From contig JALEGH010000023.1 of NCBI GenBank assembly GCA_022763065.1, forward strand, positions 1-57,388: a stretch of DNA of 57,388 nt, in the 5' to 3' direction. The stretch's first letter is position 1, and the number at the start of each line of letters is the position of its first letter. The stretch is from Alphaproteobacteria bacterium (lineage in GTDB: Bacteria > Pseudomonadota > Alphaproteobacteria > Micavibrionales > Micavibrionaceae). Below the pieces are notes generated by a model that searched no databases, had not been told where the DNA came from, and was given only the letters and a program-made list of their open reading frames with translations. Shown piece after piece: positions 7,444-17,126 of the stretch. A program made the position numbers and the translations under genes.

Positions 7444-10205
7444 GCCGCTAACGCCTCATTTAACTCGTTAATCAGGCTGTCCATTTCATCCCCAAAAAGT
7501 TTATACATTTTTCCCATACCGCCGTGGGCATCAAAGGGGCTGAGCTCTAACGCATCCCGTTCAATATGGAATGAATTGATAATATGGTCACGGATCATGT
7601 GAAGCCATTCCATTTGTTCTTTATTAAATTTCTCTCCGCCCCCGCTGTGACGTCTCATAATCCAGTCTTGGAAGTTTTTTCGCACCTGTTCAGAATGACG
7701 GGAGATTTTATGATCTATCCCGCAAGCCCGACGGATAAGGGAAACGAGAGCGGTGAGCTCACTTACGGGTTGTTCACTTTTGACATCATCCATCACAGCA
7801 TAGGCACGCCAGACCCGCACGGGGGCAAGTTTGGGTTTGTCGGCTCTCAATTTTTCCATGACATCTTTAATCATGGCATAAGTTACATTCTGTCTACGCT
7901 GGGGCGTGTCATAGAAAATGGTTAGAGCCTCTATTTCATCTTTATTTTCTTCCAGATAGTTTTCAAAATCTTGCACAAGCTCTTTAGCGTTTTCTTTGGC
8001 ATCACCCGCCCAACCTTTATTAATGAGCTTATCCAGATTGTCATGGTCAATCGTTTGTTCTTTATCCCGTCTTATGGTGTCGATCAGTTCAACAAATTGT
8101 CCTGTAAACATGGTGGTAGCATTTTTAACCAGTTCTGCTTGGGCTTGTTTCTTTGTTTTTTCTGTAGGCTCTGGCTCCTCCGGTTTGATTTCTCGTGCTT
8201 TGGTTTCGACATTGTCGGGGTCAACAGCATGGAGGAGCCCTTTGACAATTTCCGTTAAATCTATGCCGCCTGTTTCTTGGGTAATACGTTTTAAATCTTT
8301 ATCATCAAGCTGTTTATTGAGGCGTGATAAGCGCCCTGCTAAGGAGCTGATCGTGTCTTCATCACTTGCGCCCATCATCACGCCCATCGCAAGGTTTTTA
8401 AGCGGTACGGTAGGTTTAGTAATAAGTGGCTGACTGGCCGTTTTAAGTGATTTGGTCACACCAATGGCCTCCACAATCACATAATGGGTTTTGGCAGAAG
8501 AAGCGGAGGGGGTGACCTTTTTCAATGTATCGTGGTCAAGGGTCCGTGTGCCCCGCCCTTTCATTTGTTCAAAGTAATTACGACTTTTGACGTCGCGCAT
8601 AAATAATAAACATTCGAGCGGTTTAACATCGGTTCCTGTGGCAATCATATCTACCGTTACGGCAATACGGGGGTTATAATCATTTCTGAATTGTGCCAAG
8701 ACTGATTTTGGATCTTCGTCTTTTGTTTTACAGGTAATCTTCTTGCAGAAATCATTCCCCTCACCGAATTCCTCCCGCACTGTTTGGATAATATCATCTG
8801 CATGGCTATCTGTTTTGGCAAAGATCAGTGTTTTGGGTACTTCCTTACGGGCAGGAAAAATTTCTGGCAGATTTTCTTTGAAGGTACGAATGACGGTTCG
8901 GATTTGATCCGGGTTTACAATGTCACGATCTAATTGTTTGGCTGAGTAGGCTTCATCTTCGTCCTGTGTTTCCCAGCGTTTTTGACGGCTTAATTTCTCG
9001 CGTTTTTCAACTTGTTGTTTGGCTTTGATTGTTCCGCCCTGGGTCGTGCGTTCGGTTTCAATCAAATAAATTTCATTACCCACATTCACACCGTCAGCGA
9101 CGGCTTTTTCGTGGTCATATTCACTCACGATATTCTTTTTAAAGAAACCATAGGTGCGGTTATCGGGTGTGGCAGTCAGACCAATAAGAGAAGCGTCAAA
9201 ATATTCCAAAACTTGTCGCCATGTGTTGTAGATAGAGCGGTGACACTCATCAATAATGATAAAATCAAAAAATTCAGGTGGTGCTTTACTGTTATAAACA
9301 ACAGGTAAAGGGTCTTTGGAGCGTGTCATTTGCTCCGCTGGGTTTAGTTCTTCTAATTCCTCATCCAGTTCCTCGCCCTTAAGGATAGAATACATACGCT
9401 GGATAGTGCTGATACAGACTTGGGCATCCTTAGGTACGAAAGGAGAAGAAAGACGCTTGGCGTTATATAGCTCGACAAGCTTCCTGCTATCATCATTCGG
9501 GACAAATTTTTGAAATTCCTGCTCAGCTTGCTCCCCTAGATTCTTTGTATCAACCAAAAACAATATACGGTTTGCATCAGCATGTTTTAAAAGTCGGTAA
9601 ACAGAGGTAATAGCGGTGAAGGTTTTTCCTGCTCCCGTTGCCATTTGAATTAGTGCACGGGGGCGATCATCCTTAAAAGACTGCTCCAGATTCTCAATCG
9701 CTGTTATTTGACAATCTCTTAGGCCTTCATGGTCTAAAGGCGGCATATTTTGTAAGCGCGCACGAAGAGACTGAGGCTTACTTAACCATTCTTGCAATGT
9801 TTCAGGGCGGTGAAATGAAAAAATCTCACGAGAGCGTGGTTTAGGGTCACGCCTATTGGTAAAGCGTGTAATGATTCCTGTGCTTTCGTAGATATAGGGA
9901 AGTGGCTTATCATTATCTACCCATTTCAGCTTGGCTTTGGCGTAATTCCCCGATTGTTGTTCAACGGTTGTAATGTTCTGGCCTTCTTTTTCCCGCTTGG
10001 CCTCAATGACACCAACGGCTTGACGGTCAACGAAAAGAACATAGTCGGCGGGGCCAATATCGGTTTGGTATTCTTTAATTGCAATTCCTAAGCCGACGTT
10101 GAAATCTATGTGGTTTTTTGCCTGAACGACCCATCCGGATTGGTGGAGCATCTTATCGATATTATCACGGGCTTTTTGTTCGGGATTTTGGTTTACTTCT
10201 GACAT
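7440..10205 (-). CDS. hsdR: type I restriction-modification system, restriction/translocase subunit
   Basis: HsdR is the ATP-driven DNA translocase and endonuclease of the type I complex. In order: a PD-(D/E)xK nuclease core (Asp55 and VIEAK, 68-71), Walker A ATGAGKT (190-196), the DECH box (320-323), LTATP, a helicase C-terminal part with QMKGRGTRTL, and an EcoEI-type C-terminal region. At about 921 residues it has normal length. A TTG at 10208 directly precedes the ATG at 10205, which I take as the start; no clear Shine-Dalgarno is present. It is the first gene of the operon, 37 bp from the tRNA-Thr 3' end, so the operon promoter must overlap that short gap or the tRNA. Confidence 0.95.
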   Translation of the reverse strand: MSEVNQNPEQKARDNIDKMLHQSGWVVQAKNHIDFNVGLGIAIKEYQTDIGPADYVLFVDRQAVGVIEAKREKEGQNITTVEQQSGNYAKAKLKWVDNDKPLPYIYESTGIITRFTNRRDPKPRSREIFSFHRPETLQEWLSKPQSLRARLQNMPPLDHEGLRDCQITAIENLEQSFKDDRPRALIQMATGAGKTFTAITSVYRLLKHADANRILFLVDTKNLGEQAEQEFQKFVPNDDSRKLVELYNAKRLSSPFVPKDAQVCISTIQRMYSILKGEELDEELEELNPAEQMTRSKDPLPVVYNSKAPPEFFDFIIIDECHRSIYNTWRQVLEYFDASLIGLTATPDNRTYGFFKKNIVSEYDHEKAVADGVNVGNEIYLIETERTTQGGTIKAKQQVEKREKLSRQKRWETQDEDEAYSAKQLDRDIVNPDQIRTVIRTFKENLPEIFPARKEVPKTLIFAKTDSHADDIIQTVREEFGEGNDFCKKITCKTKDEDPKSVLAQFRNDYNPRIAVTVDMIATGTDVKPLECLLFMRDVKSRNYFEQMKGRGTRTLDHDTLKKVTPSASSAKTHYVIVEAIGVTKSLKTASQPLITKPTVPLKNLAMGVMMGASDEDTISSLAGRLSRLNKQLDDKDLKRITQETGGIDLTEIVKGLLHAVDPDNVETKAREIKPEEPEPTEKTKKQAQAELVKNATTMFTGQFVELIDTIRRDKEQTIDHDNLDKLINKGWAGDAKENAKELVQDFENYLEENKDEIEALTIFYDTPQRRQNVTYAMIKDVMEKLRADKPKLAPVRVWRAYAVMDDVKSEQPVSELTALVSLIRRACGIDHKISRHSEQVRKNFQDWIMRRHSGGGEKFNKEQMEWLHMIRDHIINSFHIERDALELSPFDAHGGMGKMYKLFGDEMDSLINELNEALAA

Positions 10206-10242
10206 CAAGCAGTAATTTTTGCAGTAGAGGGATAAATATAAA

Positions 10243-10317
10243 TGGTGCCACGAGAGAGAATTGAACTCTCGGCCTCGTCATTACCAATGACGCGCTCTAC
10301 CACTGAGCTACCGCGGC
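10243..10317 (-). tRNA. tRNA-Thr (anticodon GGU)
   Basis: Read on the minus strand, a full cloverleaf folds: acceptor GCCGCGG with TCGTGGC (two G-U pairs), D-arm GCTC/GAGC, anticodon stem CGTCA/TGACG with loop TTGGTAA (anticodon GGT), 5-nt variable loop, T-arm GAGAG/CTCTC with loop TTCAATT, and an encoded CCA end. GGU reads ACC and ACU, hence threonine. The 3' end faces the hsd operon. Confidence 0.95.
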
Positions 10318-10472
10318 TTTTTTACCATATGCCGGAAGCTACACCACTTTTTTGGAAATGTCACGAGTGATTTTAACGCTCTCACGGAAAATATGGCACC
10401 ATTAATTTATACATAAGTTTCCTTAAGTCGGGCGTGACAGAGGTGGCATTTCATTTTATAATTCCCGGCATT

Positions 10473-12413
10473 ATGAATGAAAAAGACCAAATATTTCCCC
10501 CTGATGAAAAATTAGCCAGTGCTGCGCATATTGACGCGAGAGATTATGAGGCGCTTTATACTCGTTCGGTTGCCGAACCTGAGGCTTTTTGGACCGATAT
10601 AGCGCAACGTCTTGAGTGGTTCCAAAAACCAACCAAAATCAAAAACACCTCTTTTGATGGAGATGTGTCTATCAAGTGGTATGAGGATGGTGTTCTGAAT
10701 GCCTGCTATAATTGTGTTGACCGTCACTTGCCGGAAAAGGCAAATGACATTGCCCTGATCTGGGAAGGCGATGATCCGGCTGATGATCTTAAAATCACTT
10801 ACGGGGCGCTAAAGGTGGAAGTGTCTAAACTCGCCAATGCGCTTAAAAGTCGTGGGGTGAAAAAAGGTGATCCGGTGACAATTTATATGCCGATGGTACC
10901 GGAGGCTGTTTATGCGATGCTGGCTTGCGCGCGGATTGGCGCGGTGCATTCCGTTGTGTTTGGCGGGTTCTCACCGGAATCACTGAAGGACCGGATTTTG
11001 GATTGTAGGTCTAAAGTTGTGATTACTGCCGATGAAGGTGTACGCGGTGGCAAAAAAATTCCGCTTAAAGCCAACACCGATGAAGCGCTTAAAAACTGTC
11101 CTGATGTGACAACTGTTTTTGTTTTAAAACGTACAGGTGGGGATATTGGTTGGATTGAAGGGCGCGACATCTGGTGGCATGAATTTGTGGAAACGCAATC
11201 TGATGATTGTCCTTGCGCGGAAATGAACGCGGAAGATCCGCTTTTTATCTTATATACCTCCGGTTCGACCGGTAAGCCCAAGGGTGTGCTCCATACAACA
11301 GGTGGTTATCTGGTCTATGCGTCTTATACTCATGAGATCACTTTCGATTATAAACCGGGTGAGATTTATTGGTGTACGGCAGATGTAGGCTGGGTTACGG
11401 GGCATTCCTATATTGTTTATGGTCCGCTTGCCAATGGGGCGACGAGCCTGATTTTTGAAGGTGTGCCGAACTATCCGGATTTCTCACGCTTTTGGCAGGT
11501 GGTGGACAAGCATAGCGTCAATAGCTTTTACACCGCGCCGACAGCTATCCGTGCCTTGATTAAGGCGGGTGATGAATTTGTGAAGCGCACGGATCGTTCT
11601 TCTTTGCGGATTTTGGGCACGGTAGGAGAACCGATTAATAGCGAAGCCTGGCATTGGTATCACGATATTGTAGGAAATAAAAATTGCCCGATTGTCGATA
11701 CATGGTGGCAAACCGAAACCGGCGGGCATTTGATTACACCGCTTCCCGGTGCTACTGCAACCAAGCCGGGCTCTGCCTGCGTTCCTTTCTTTGGGGTGCA
11801 GCCTGCTATTGTTGATAAGGATGGCACTATCTTGGAAGGGGAAACGCAAGGGGCGCTTTGTATTCTGGATAGCTGGCCGGGGCAGATGCGCTCCCTTTAT
11901 GGGGATCATAAGCGCTTTGTTGAAACCTATTTTACGACATTTCCGGGAAAATATTTCACTGGTGATGGGGCCAAGCGTGACGCGGATGGCTATTACTGGA
12001 TTACGGGCCGCATGGATGATGTCATTAATGTCTCCGGTCACCGTTTGGGCACGGCGGAAATTGAAAGTGCGATTGATGAACATGACGCGGTGGCGGAAGC
12101 CGCCGTTGTGGGATTCCCTCATGATATTAAAGGGCAGGGCATTTATGCCTATGTCACATTATGTGAGGGGCATGAGCCCAGTGACAAAATGCGCGATGAA
12201 ATTATTCAATTAGTGCGTAAAATTATCGGCCCCATTGCCACGCCTGATATTATTCAATGGTCTGGCGGTTTGCCTAAAACACGTTCGGGAAAAATTATGC
12301 GCCGGATTTTAAGAAAAATTGCGGCGAATGATGTTGAAAGCTTGGGCGATACCTCGACGCTCGCGGAACCTGATGTGGTTGATGAGCTCATAAAAAATAG
12401 AATGTCTTCATAA
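10473..12413 (+). CDS. acs: acetate--CoA ligase (acetyl-CoA synthetase)
   Basis: Acs converts acetate, ATP and CoA to acetyl-CoA through acetyl-AMP. The adenylation loop [12 protein letters not shown], the core motif [18 protein letters not shown] and the C-terminal [11 protein letters not shown] are all present; the last Lys of PKTRSGK is the residue inactivated by acetylation in studied Acs enzymes. The frame is open from a GTG at 10434, but the ATG at 10473 ([12 protein letters not shown]) matches where homologues begin, giving 646 residues, a normal length. Neither start has a good Shine-Dalgarno. A methyltransferase gene follows after 7 bp. Confidence 0.95.
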   Translation: MNEKDQIFPPDEKLASAAHIDARDYEALYTRSVAEPEAFWTDIAQRLEWFQKPTKIKNTSFDGDVSIKWYEDGVLNACYNCVDRHLPEKANDIALIWEGDDPADDLKITYGALKVEVSKLANALKSRGVKKGDPVTIYMPMVPEAVYAMLACARIGAVHSVVFGGFSPESLKDRILDCRSKVVITADEGVRGGKKIPLKANTDEALKNCPDVTTVFVLKRTGGDIGWIEGRDIWWHEFVETQSDDCPCAEMNAEDPLFILYTSGSTGKPKGVLHTTGGYLVYASYTHEITFDYKPGEIYWCTADVGWVTGHSYIVYGPLANGATSLIFEGVPNYPDFSRFWQVVDKHSVNSFYTAPTAIRALIKAGDEFVKRTDRSSLRILGTVGEPINSEAWHWYHDIVGNKNCPIVDTWWQTETGGHLITPLPGATATKPGSACVPFFGVQPAIVDKDGTILEGETQGALCILDSWPGQMRSLYGDHKRFVETYFTTFPGKYFTGDGAKRDADGYYWITGRMDDVINVSGHRLGTAEIESAIDEHDAVAEAAVVGFPHDIKGQGIYAYVTLCEGHEPSDKMRDEIIQLVRKIIGPIATPDIIQWSGGLPKTRSGKIMRRILRKIAANDVESLGDTSTLAEPDVVDELIKNRMSS

Positions 12414-12420
12414 GCGGCCT

Positions 12421-14139
12421 ATGAACCAGAACCAGCAAGGCCCCCAGATCGAAACAGCGCAAAAAACGCCAGAGGACTTCGCAAAACAAGGCGCTCATTT
12501 TTTGGCGCAAAATCAGCCCGCCAAGGCACAGCATTTTTATGTTGAAGCGCTTTTGGGAGATCCTGAGAATAAATCCTACAAGGCGGCTCTCGCGAAATGC
12601 TTACCACAGGTGAAATTCAAAGGCCATAATCCCCGCGCACAGCAGGCAATATTATTGTGCCTGCAAGATAAAGATATTGGGCATTTATATCTGACAACGG
12701 CGTGGATGGAACAAATGTTGTTCGATCCAGATATGGCGGCTTTTAAAAACCTGTTTTCCCTGAATAGTTTCGAAGAATTTCAAAAAAGCGTGAATGTGGA
12801 AGAAATGATATTGCCTTTGAATAATATCTTTTTTGTCACAGGTCTGAAAACTTGTTTGTTGCGACATGTGAAGTTTGAAATTTTAATGACATGGCTTCGG
12901 CGTTTTTTTCTTTTGCATGCTTCGGCAGAAGAAAAAAAGAACTTTGTTCCTTTTTTGTGCGCTTTGGCAACAAAATGTTTTTTCAATGAATATATTTTTG
13001 AACTCACAAAGGAAGAAGAAAGCAAAATTTCAGAAATGAAAGATTCTGCTCCGACTTTGTCGGTTGAAGAGATTCTTCTGCTTGGCTGTTATATGCCATT
13101 ATATCGATGTAAGGCATTGAAGAAAGTTCAAAATCAGTTTTTAGAGCAAGATGATGAGGATTTAAGAGCGCTTTACAGATTACAAATTGAAGAACCACTC
13201 GAAGAAAAAGAAATTTTAAAAACGCTGGAAAGTTTCTGTGAGATTGAAAATGAAATTTCCGGAGAGGTGCAGGGGCAGTATGAACAAAACCCTTACCCGC
13301 GCTGGTACGGTGTGAGCGCACCGCAACTTTCTGAAACGCAAAAACAGCTCAGCGCAGGGCTGGATGTCCTCATTGCTGGATGCGGGACAGGGCAGGAGGT
13401 GGCCATTACCGCCCCGCAAATGCCTCTTGCTCAGATTGATGCGATTGATTTAAGCCGTGTGAGCTTGTCTTATGCGATCCGTCAGTGCTCCGAAATGGAT
13501 ATTGGCAATGTCCATTTTCTGCATGGTGATATTTTAAAATGTAAAGAGCTCCATAAAGAATATGATTTGATTTGTAGCAACGGTGTTTTGCACCATATGC
13601 AAGAACCACAAAAAGGACTTGAGAGTTTAAAGAGCATTTTAAAACCAAAAGGCGTTTTGTTCATCTCTCTTTACAGTGAAATCGGTCGCCGTTCCCTCGC
13701 GCCATATCAAAAAGATATTCGGGAAAACGGCATTTCTTCTTCGGTTGAAGATATACGCGCCTATAGAAAAAATATTTTTGAAAAAATGCAAAAAGGTTCC
13801 GTAGAGCCGGTCACAGAATTTAGCGATTTTTACTTTGTCTCTGGTTGCCGTGACCTTGTCTTTCATGTGCGAGAACATCGCTTTACTTGTTTGAAGCTCA
13901 AAGAGATGATCGAAACTCTCGACCTTTCTTTATTAAATTTTGGGGTGCGCTCTCCCGGTGTTAAGCAACAATATTTGAAGCTTTATCCGGATGACCCAAA
14001 AGGTCTGAATTTGGATAATTGGCATGAGTTTGAGCAAAAAAATCCTCGTTCCTTCACACATATGTATGAACTGATTTTAGGACGAAAAGAAGAATACGAA
14101 GCCGGAAACCTTCCTGAGTGGCTAAAAAGGCCATCTTAA
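12421..14139 (+). CDS. class I SAM-dependent methyltransferase with TPR-like N-terminus
   Basis: Residues about 15-60 look like one or two helical TPR-type repeats, followed by a long helical region without motifs. The methyltransferase domain begins after QYEQNPYPRWY. It has the SAM-binding glycine motif VLIAGCGTGQE, an acidic strand end DAIDLS, HGDILK, and CSNGVLHHMQEP as the motif IV region. The C-terminal NPRSFTHMYELIL is typical of a group of large alphaproteobacterial methyltransferases I recognise by the QYEENPYPRW block; their substrate is not known to me. It starts 7 bp after acs, so the two may be cotranscribed, but no pathway link is evident. Confidence 0.75.
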   Translation: MNQNQQGPQIETAQKTPEDFAKQGAHFLAQNQPAKAQHFYVEALLGDPENKSYKAALAKCLPQVKFKGHNPRAQQAILLCLQDKDIGHLYLTTAWMEQMLFDPDMAAFKNLFSLNSFEEFQKSVNVEEMILPLNNIFFVTGLKTCLLRHVKFEILMTWLRRFFLLHASAEEKKNFVPFLCALATKCFFNEYIFELTKEEESKISEMKDSAPTLSVEEILLLGCYMPLYRCKALKKVQNQFLEQDDEDLRALYRLQIEEPLEEKEILKTLESFCEIENEISGEVQGQYEQNPYPRWYGVSAPQLSETQKQLSAGLDVLIAGCGTGQEVAITAPQMPLAQIDAIDLSRVSLSYAIRQCSEMDIGNVHFLHGDILKCKELHKEYDLICSNGVLHHMQEPQKGLESLKSILKPKGVLFISLYSEIGRRSLAPYQKDIRENGISSSVEDIRAYRKNIFEKMQKGSVEPVTEFSDFYFVSGCRDLVFHVREHRFTCLKLKEMIETLDLSLLNFGVRSPGVKQQYLKLYPDDPKGLNLDNWHEFEQKNPRSFTHMYELILGRKEEYEAGNLPEWLKRPS

Positions 14140-14242
14140 GGCCATTTGCCTGTTGTGGGTGTTTTTTCATAGGCTTTAAAAGGTCGTATAAGTTGTTATT
14201 CTATACAGCAGGATACATTTCTTCATTTGTCTTGGTGACCTT

Positions 14243-14773
14243 TTGATAAAAATTAAAAAAACCTATTTACTCTCTTTTATGATATTTGCACTGGGAAGCA
14301 TTTTAACCCTCTTAGTTCATTTTTATGCGGAGAGTTTGCGGAAACAAGAGGTCTATAAAAAATTCATTCAATCCGCGAAATTATATACTCATGTTTTTGA
14401 GAAACGAATAGAGACACATATTCATACACTTGAGTCAATAAACCGCTTTTTTCATTCATCACAATTTGTAGACGAAAATGAATTCAGAGATTACGTGACC
14501 CCTTTGTTCTTAGAATATGAAGATATATTATCTATCCATCTTGTAACACAAACAAATGGTGATAGGTATATAGTTTCTTACTCTGAACCTCATATACACC
14601 ACAAAAATAAAGTAGGATATATAGTTCCTTTTATTGACAATGACATTTTGTCTTTTGATACAGCCTTTAAACCCTCGGATTTGATTAATGGTAATTATAA
14701 GGCGTCTGAAGTTTTTGCTCTTGGCTTTAATATTAAAGAAGAAAATAAAAAAAAATCATATTGTGTTTCTTGA
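14243..14773 (+). CDS. hybrid histidine kinase, N-terminal fragment (TM + start of CHASE domain) before a frameshift
   Basis: A TTG start with GGTGA 4 nt upstream opens a 176-residue frame. It has one membrane segment (about 7-28) and an extracytoplasmic CHASE sensor domain recognisable from FEKRIETHIHTLESINRFF and FRDYVTPLFLEYEDILSIHLV. The frame ends soon after a run of nine A (14747-14755). Removing one A joins it exactly to the frame of the next entry, completing the CHASE domain and the kinase. I read the two as one gene (14243-17087) of about 940 codons interrupted by a +1 shift. The cause could be an assembly or sequencing error in the homopolymer, a true mutation, phase variation, or slippage that restores the frame. 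Confidence 0.7.
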   Translation: MIKIKKTYLLSFMIFALGSILTLLVHFYAESLRKQEVYKKFIQSAKLYTHVFEKRIETHIHTLESINRFFHSSQFVDENEFRDYVTPLFLEYEDILSIHLVTQTNGDRYIVSYSEPHIHHKNKVGYIVPFIDNDILSFDTAFKPSDLINGNYKASEVFALGFNIKEENKKKSYCVS

Positions 14774-17087
14774 AATTGATATGTCTACACTCATCAATAA
14801 GGTTGTTGCGGACCGTGATTTAGAAGAAAGGCATATAAAGCAGAATTTATATATGGCTGTCGATGGATATGGACTGCCCTTAGATACAAAAACCAACAAG
14901 ATATACACAGATAATACTTCTTTCGCCAATGCTAATTGGGAAGTGTTATATGCAGAGCCAAAAAACTTGTATTTAGTTCCCCTTTGGCAAAAATATGATG
15001 TCTTGGTTTCCTGTATGCTCTTAACCTTTATTATATCTACTTATACTTTCACACTTTTGCGGCAGAGAGAGAAAGACAACATTTTAAATCGGTCTTTGGA
15101 GGACGAAAAAGCACAGCTTAAAGCGATCATGGATAATATGACGCAAGGTGTCATAATGATTGACCAAAGGGGCATTATCAGAACGTTTAATAATAGAGCT
15201 GAAATCGTTTTTGGGTACTCATATGAAGAAGCAATCGGACAAAATGTTCATATTTTAATGCCTCCACCGTATAAACACGAACATGATGAATACATCCAAA
15301 GCTACGTTGACACAGGAAAGGCACAAATTATTGGCTTGGGGCGTGAGGTTGAAGGAAGAAAAAAAGATGGGACTATTTTTCCTCTTCATTTGACGGTTGC
15401 GGAATTCAATATTGGAGGGGAACGTCTTTTTGCGGGGCTGACAATGGATATTTCCGAGCAGAAAGAAAAAGAAAAATGGTTGGAAAAGGCTAAAAAAGAC
15501 GCTGATAAAGCCAATCGAGAAAAAAGCGACTTTTTAGCAAATATGTCGCATGAATTAAGGACGCCTTTGAATAGTATTTTGGGTTTGGCACGTATTCTAA
15601 TGGGAAATGAAAGTCTAGTTCAAGATGATCGTGATATGGCCGGGACAATTTATAAGGGGGCTGTTAATCTGCTGGAAAATGTAAATGGTATTTTGGATAT
15701 TTCTAAAATTGAATCAGGTAAGCTTGCCCTAGAAACAGTTAATTTTGATATAAAAGATGTTATTTCCAATGTCATGGAAACAATGGGTCCAGTTGCACAA
15801 GAAAAAGAGATAGCGTTCTCATGTAATTATTCTTCTGAGGATATTCCTTATCTGATTGGTGATCCTTTTCGTATTAAACAGGTTCTTGTGAACTTTGTTA
15901 GTAATGCATTCAAATATATGCCCAATGAAGAAGGAAAAGGCATTCCAAAGGAGGTTGAAATTTTTGTATCTACTTCTAATAAGGATAACGGTGTTACCGA
16001 AGTTCTTTGTTCGGTTCGGGATACGGGTATTGGCATTCCTGAAGATAAGACAGCAACTATTTTTGATAAATTTATTCAGGCGGATTTATCAACAACGCGC
16101 AAATATGGTGGGACGGGGTTGGGCTTATCTATCTCGAGAGAGCTCATTGAGATGATGAAAGGTGAAATCGGCGTTGATAGTAAGGTTGGAAAAGGGTCTG
16201 AGTTTTGGTTTAGAATCCCCTTACAAATAACGGATGTAATTGATGAAGATACACAAAATAGAATTAGAGGGGAGCGTAGAAAACGCTTAAGAAAAAGTAC
16301 TGGCGCATCAGTTCCGGTACATATGGCACGTGTTCTTGTCGCAGAAGACCATTTATTTAATCAGGATTTTATTAAACGGCTTTTAAAACGGATGGGCTTT
16401 AAAAGCTTTGATATTGTTGAGAATGGAAAAGAGGCTGTAGAAGCGTTCGGAGAAAATGACTATGATTTAATTTTGATGGATTGTCATATGCCAGAAAAGA
16501 ACGGTTATGAAGCGACACTTGAAATTCGAGAACATCAAAAAGAGAATGGAAAGACTATTCCTATTATTGCATTAACAGCAGATGCGATGAAAGGAACGCG
16601 GAAAAAATGTCTTGATGTAGGGATGAATGAATATCTATCAAAGCCAATTGATTCAACAGAACTACAAAATGTTTTATCCCGGTGGATTGTTTTTACAGAT
16701 CAAGATAATCAGGAAAAAGAAGAGGAGGTTTCTTTGAATAATCAGAATATAGAACAGACAGATCCCCCTGCGGATCTCAGCTTATTTCAGGAATATGCAG
16801 ATAATCCTGAAGATCAGAAATATTTTATTTCTTTATTTTTGGAGCAAAGCGAAGAAGGTATAGAAATTATGAGAGAAAATATCTCTGCTGGTCCTAATAC
16901 GGTATGGGTTGAGGCTGCACATAAATTTAAAGGAGGGGCGGGCATGATAGGTGCTCAAAAATTATATGATCTATGTGCTAAGGCGCAACAAATGGAGGAT
17001 GTTTCTGCCGATATACGCGAAAGAATTTTAAAAGAAATAGAAAGTGAATTTTCAACTCTAAAACAATATTTGAAAAAACATGTGTGA
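14688..17087 (+). CDS. hybrid histidine kinase, main fragment (CHASE end, TM, PAS, HisKA, HATPase, REC, HPt)
   Basis: From about residue 25 of this 799-residue frame the protein continues the CHASE domain (IVFLEIDMSTLINKV). It then has a second membrane segment (104-124), a FixL-like PAS (about 140-258), HisKA with phospho-acceptor His288 in NMSHELRTP, an ATPase with N-box FVSNAFKY, DTGIGIP and GGTGLGLS, a receiver with Asp598 in LMDCHMP, and an HPt domain with His745 in AAHKFKGGAG. This is a complete phosphorelay in one chain. The nominal ATG at 14688 lacks a ribosome site and sits inside the upstream fragment; it is an artefact of the frameshift. The kinase converges on a single-domain response regulator 39 bp away, a plausible final target of the HPt domain. 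Confidence 0.85.
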   Translation: MVIIRRLKFLLLALILKKKIKKNHIVFLEIDMSTLINKVVADRDLEERHIKQNLYMAVDGYGLPLDTKTNKIYTDNTSFANANWEVLYAEPKNLYLVPLWQKYDVLVSCMLLTFIISTYTFTLLRQREKDNILNRSLEDEKAQLKAIMDNMTQGVIMIDQRGIIRTFNNRAEIVFGYSYEEAIGQNVHILMPPPYKHEHDEYIQSYVDTGKAQIIGLGREVEGRKKDGTIFPLHLTVAEFNIGGERLFAGLTMDISEQKEKEKWLEKAKKDADKANREKSDFLANMSHELRTPLNSILGLARILMGNESLVQDDRDMAGTIYKGAVNLLENVNGILDISKIESGKLALETVNFDIKDVISNVMETMGPVAQEKEIAFSCNYSSEDIPYLIGDPFRIKQVLVNFVSNAFKYMPNEEGKGIPKEVEIFVSTSNKDNGVTEVLCSVRDTGIGIPEDKTATIFDKFIQADLSTTRKYGGTGLGLSISRELIEMMKGEIGVDSKVGKGSEFWFRIPLQITDVIDEDTQNRIRGERRKRLRKSTGASVPVHMARVLVAEDHLFNQDFIKRLLKRMGFKSFDIVENGKEAVEAFGENDYDLILMDCHMPEKNGYEATLEIREHQKENGKTIPIIALTADAMKGTRKKCLDVGMNEYLSKPIDSTELQNVLSRWIVFTDQDNQEKEEEVSLNNQNIEQTDPPADLSLFQEYADNPEDQKYFISLFLEQSEEGIEIMRENISAGPNTVWVEAAHKFKGGAGMIGAQKLYDLCAKAQQMEDVSADIRERILKEIESEFSTLKQYLKKHV

Positions 17088-17126
17088 TATAATCGCTCTA
17101 CACAAGAACCGGAACGAATTACAATC

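Noticed and set aside
11484-12122. A 212-codon minus-strand frame inside acs.
   Set aside because: Antisense shadow of conserved acs sequence; composition is not protein-like.
14740-14760. Programmed -1 ribosomal frameshifting at the A9 run.
   Set aside because: A -1 shift leads to the wrong frame; joining the two parts needs loss of one base (+1) or a -2 shift, so classical -1 slippage does not explain it.
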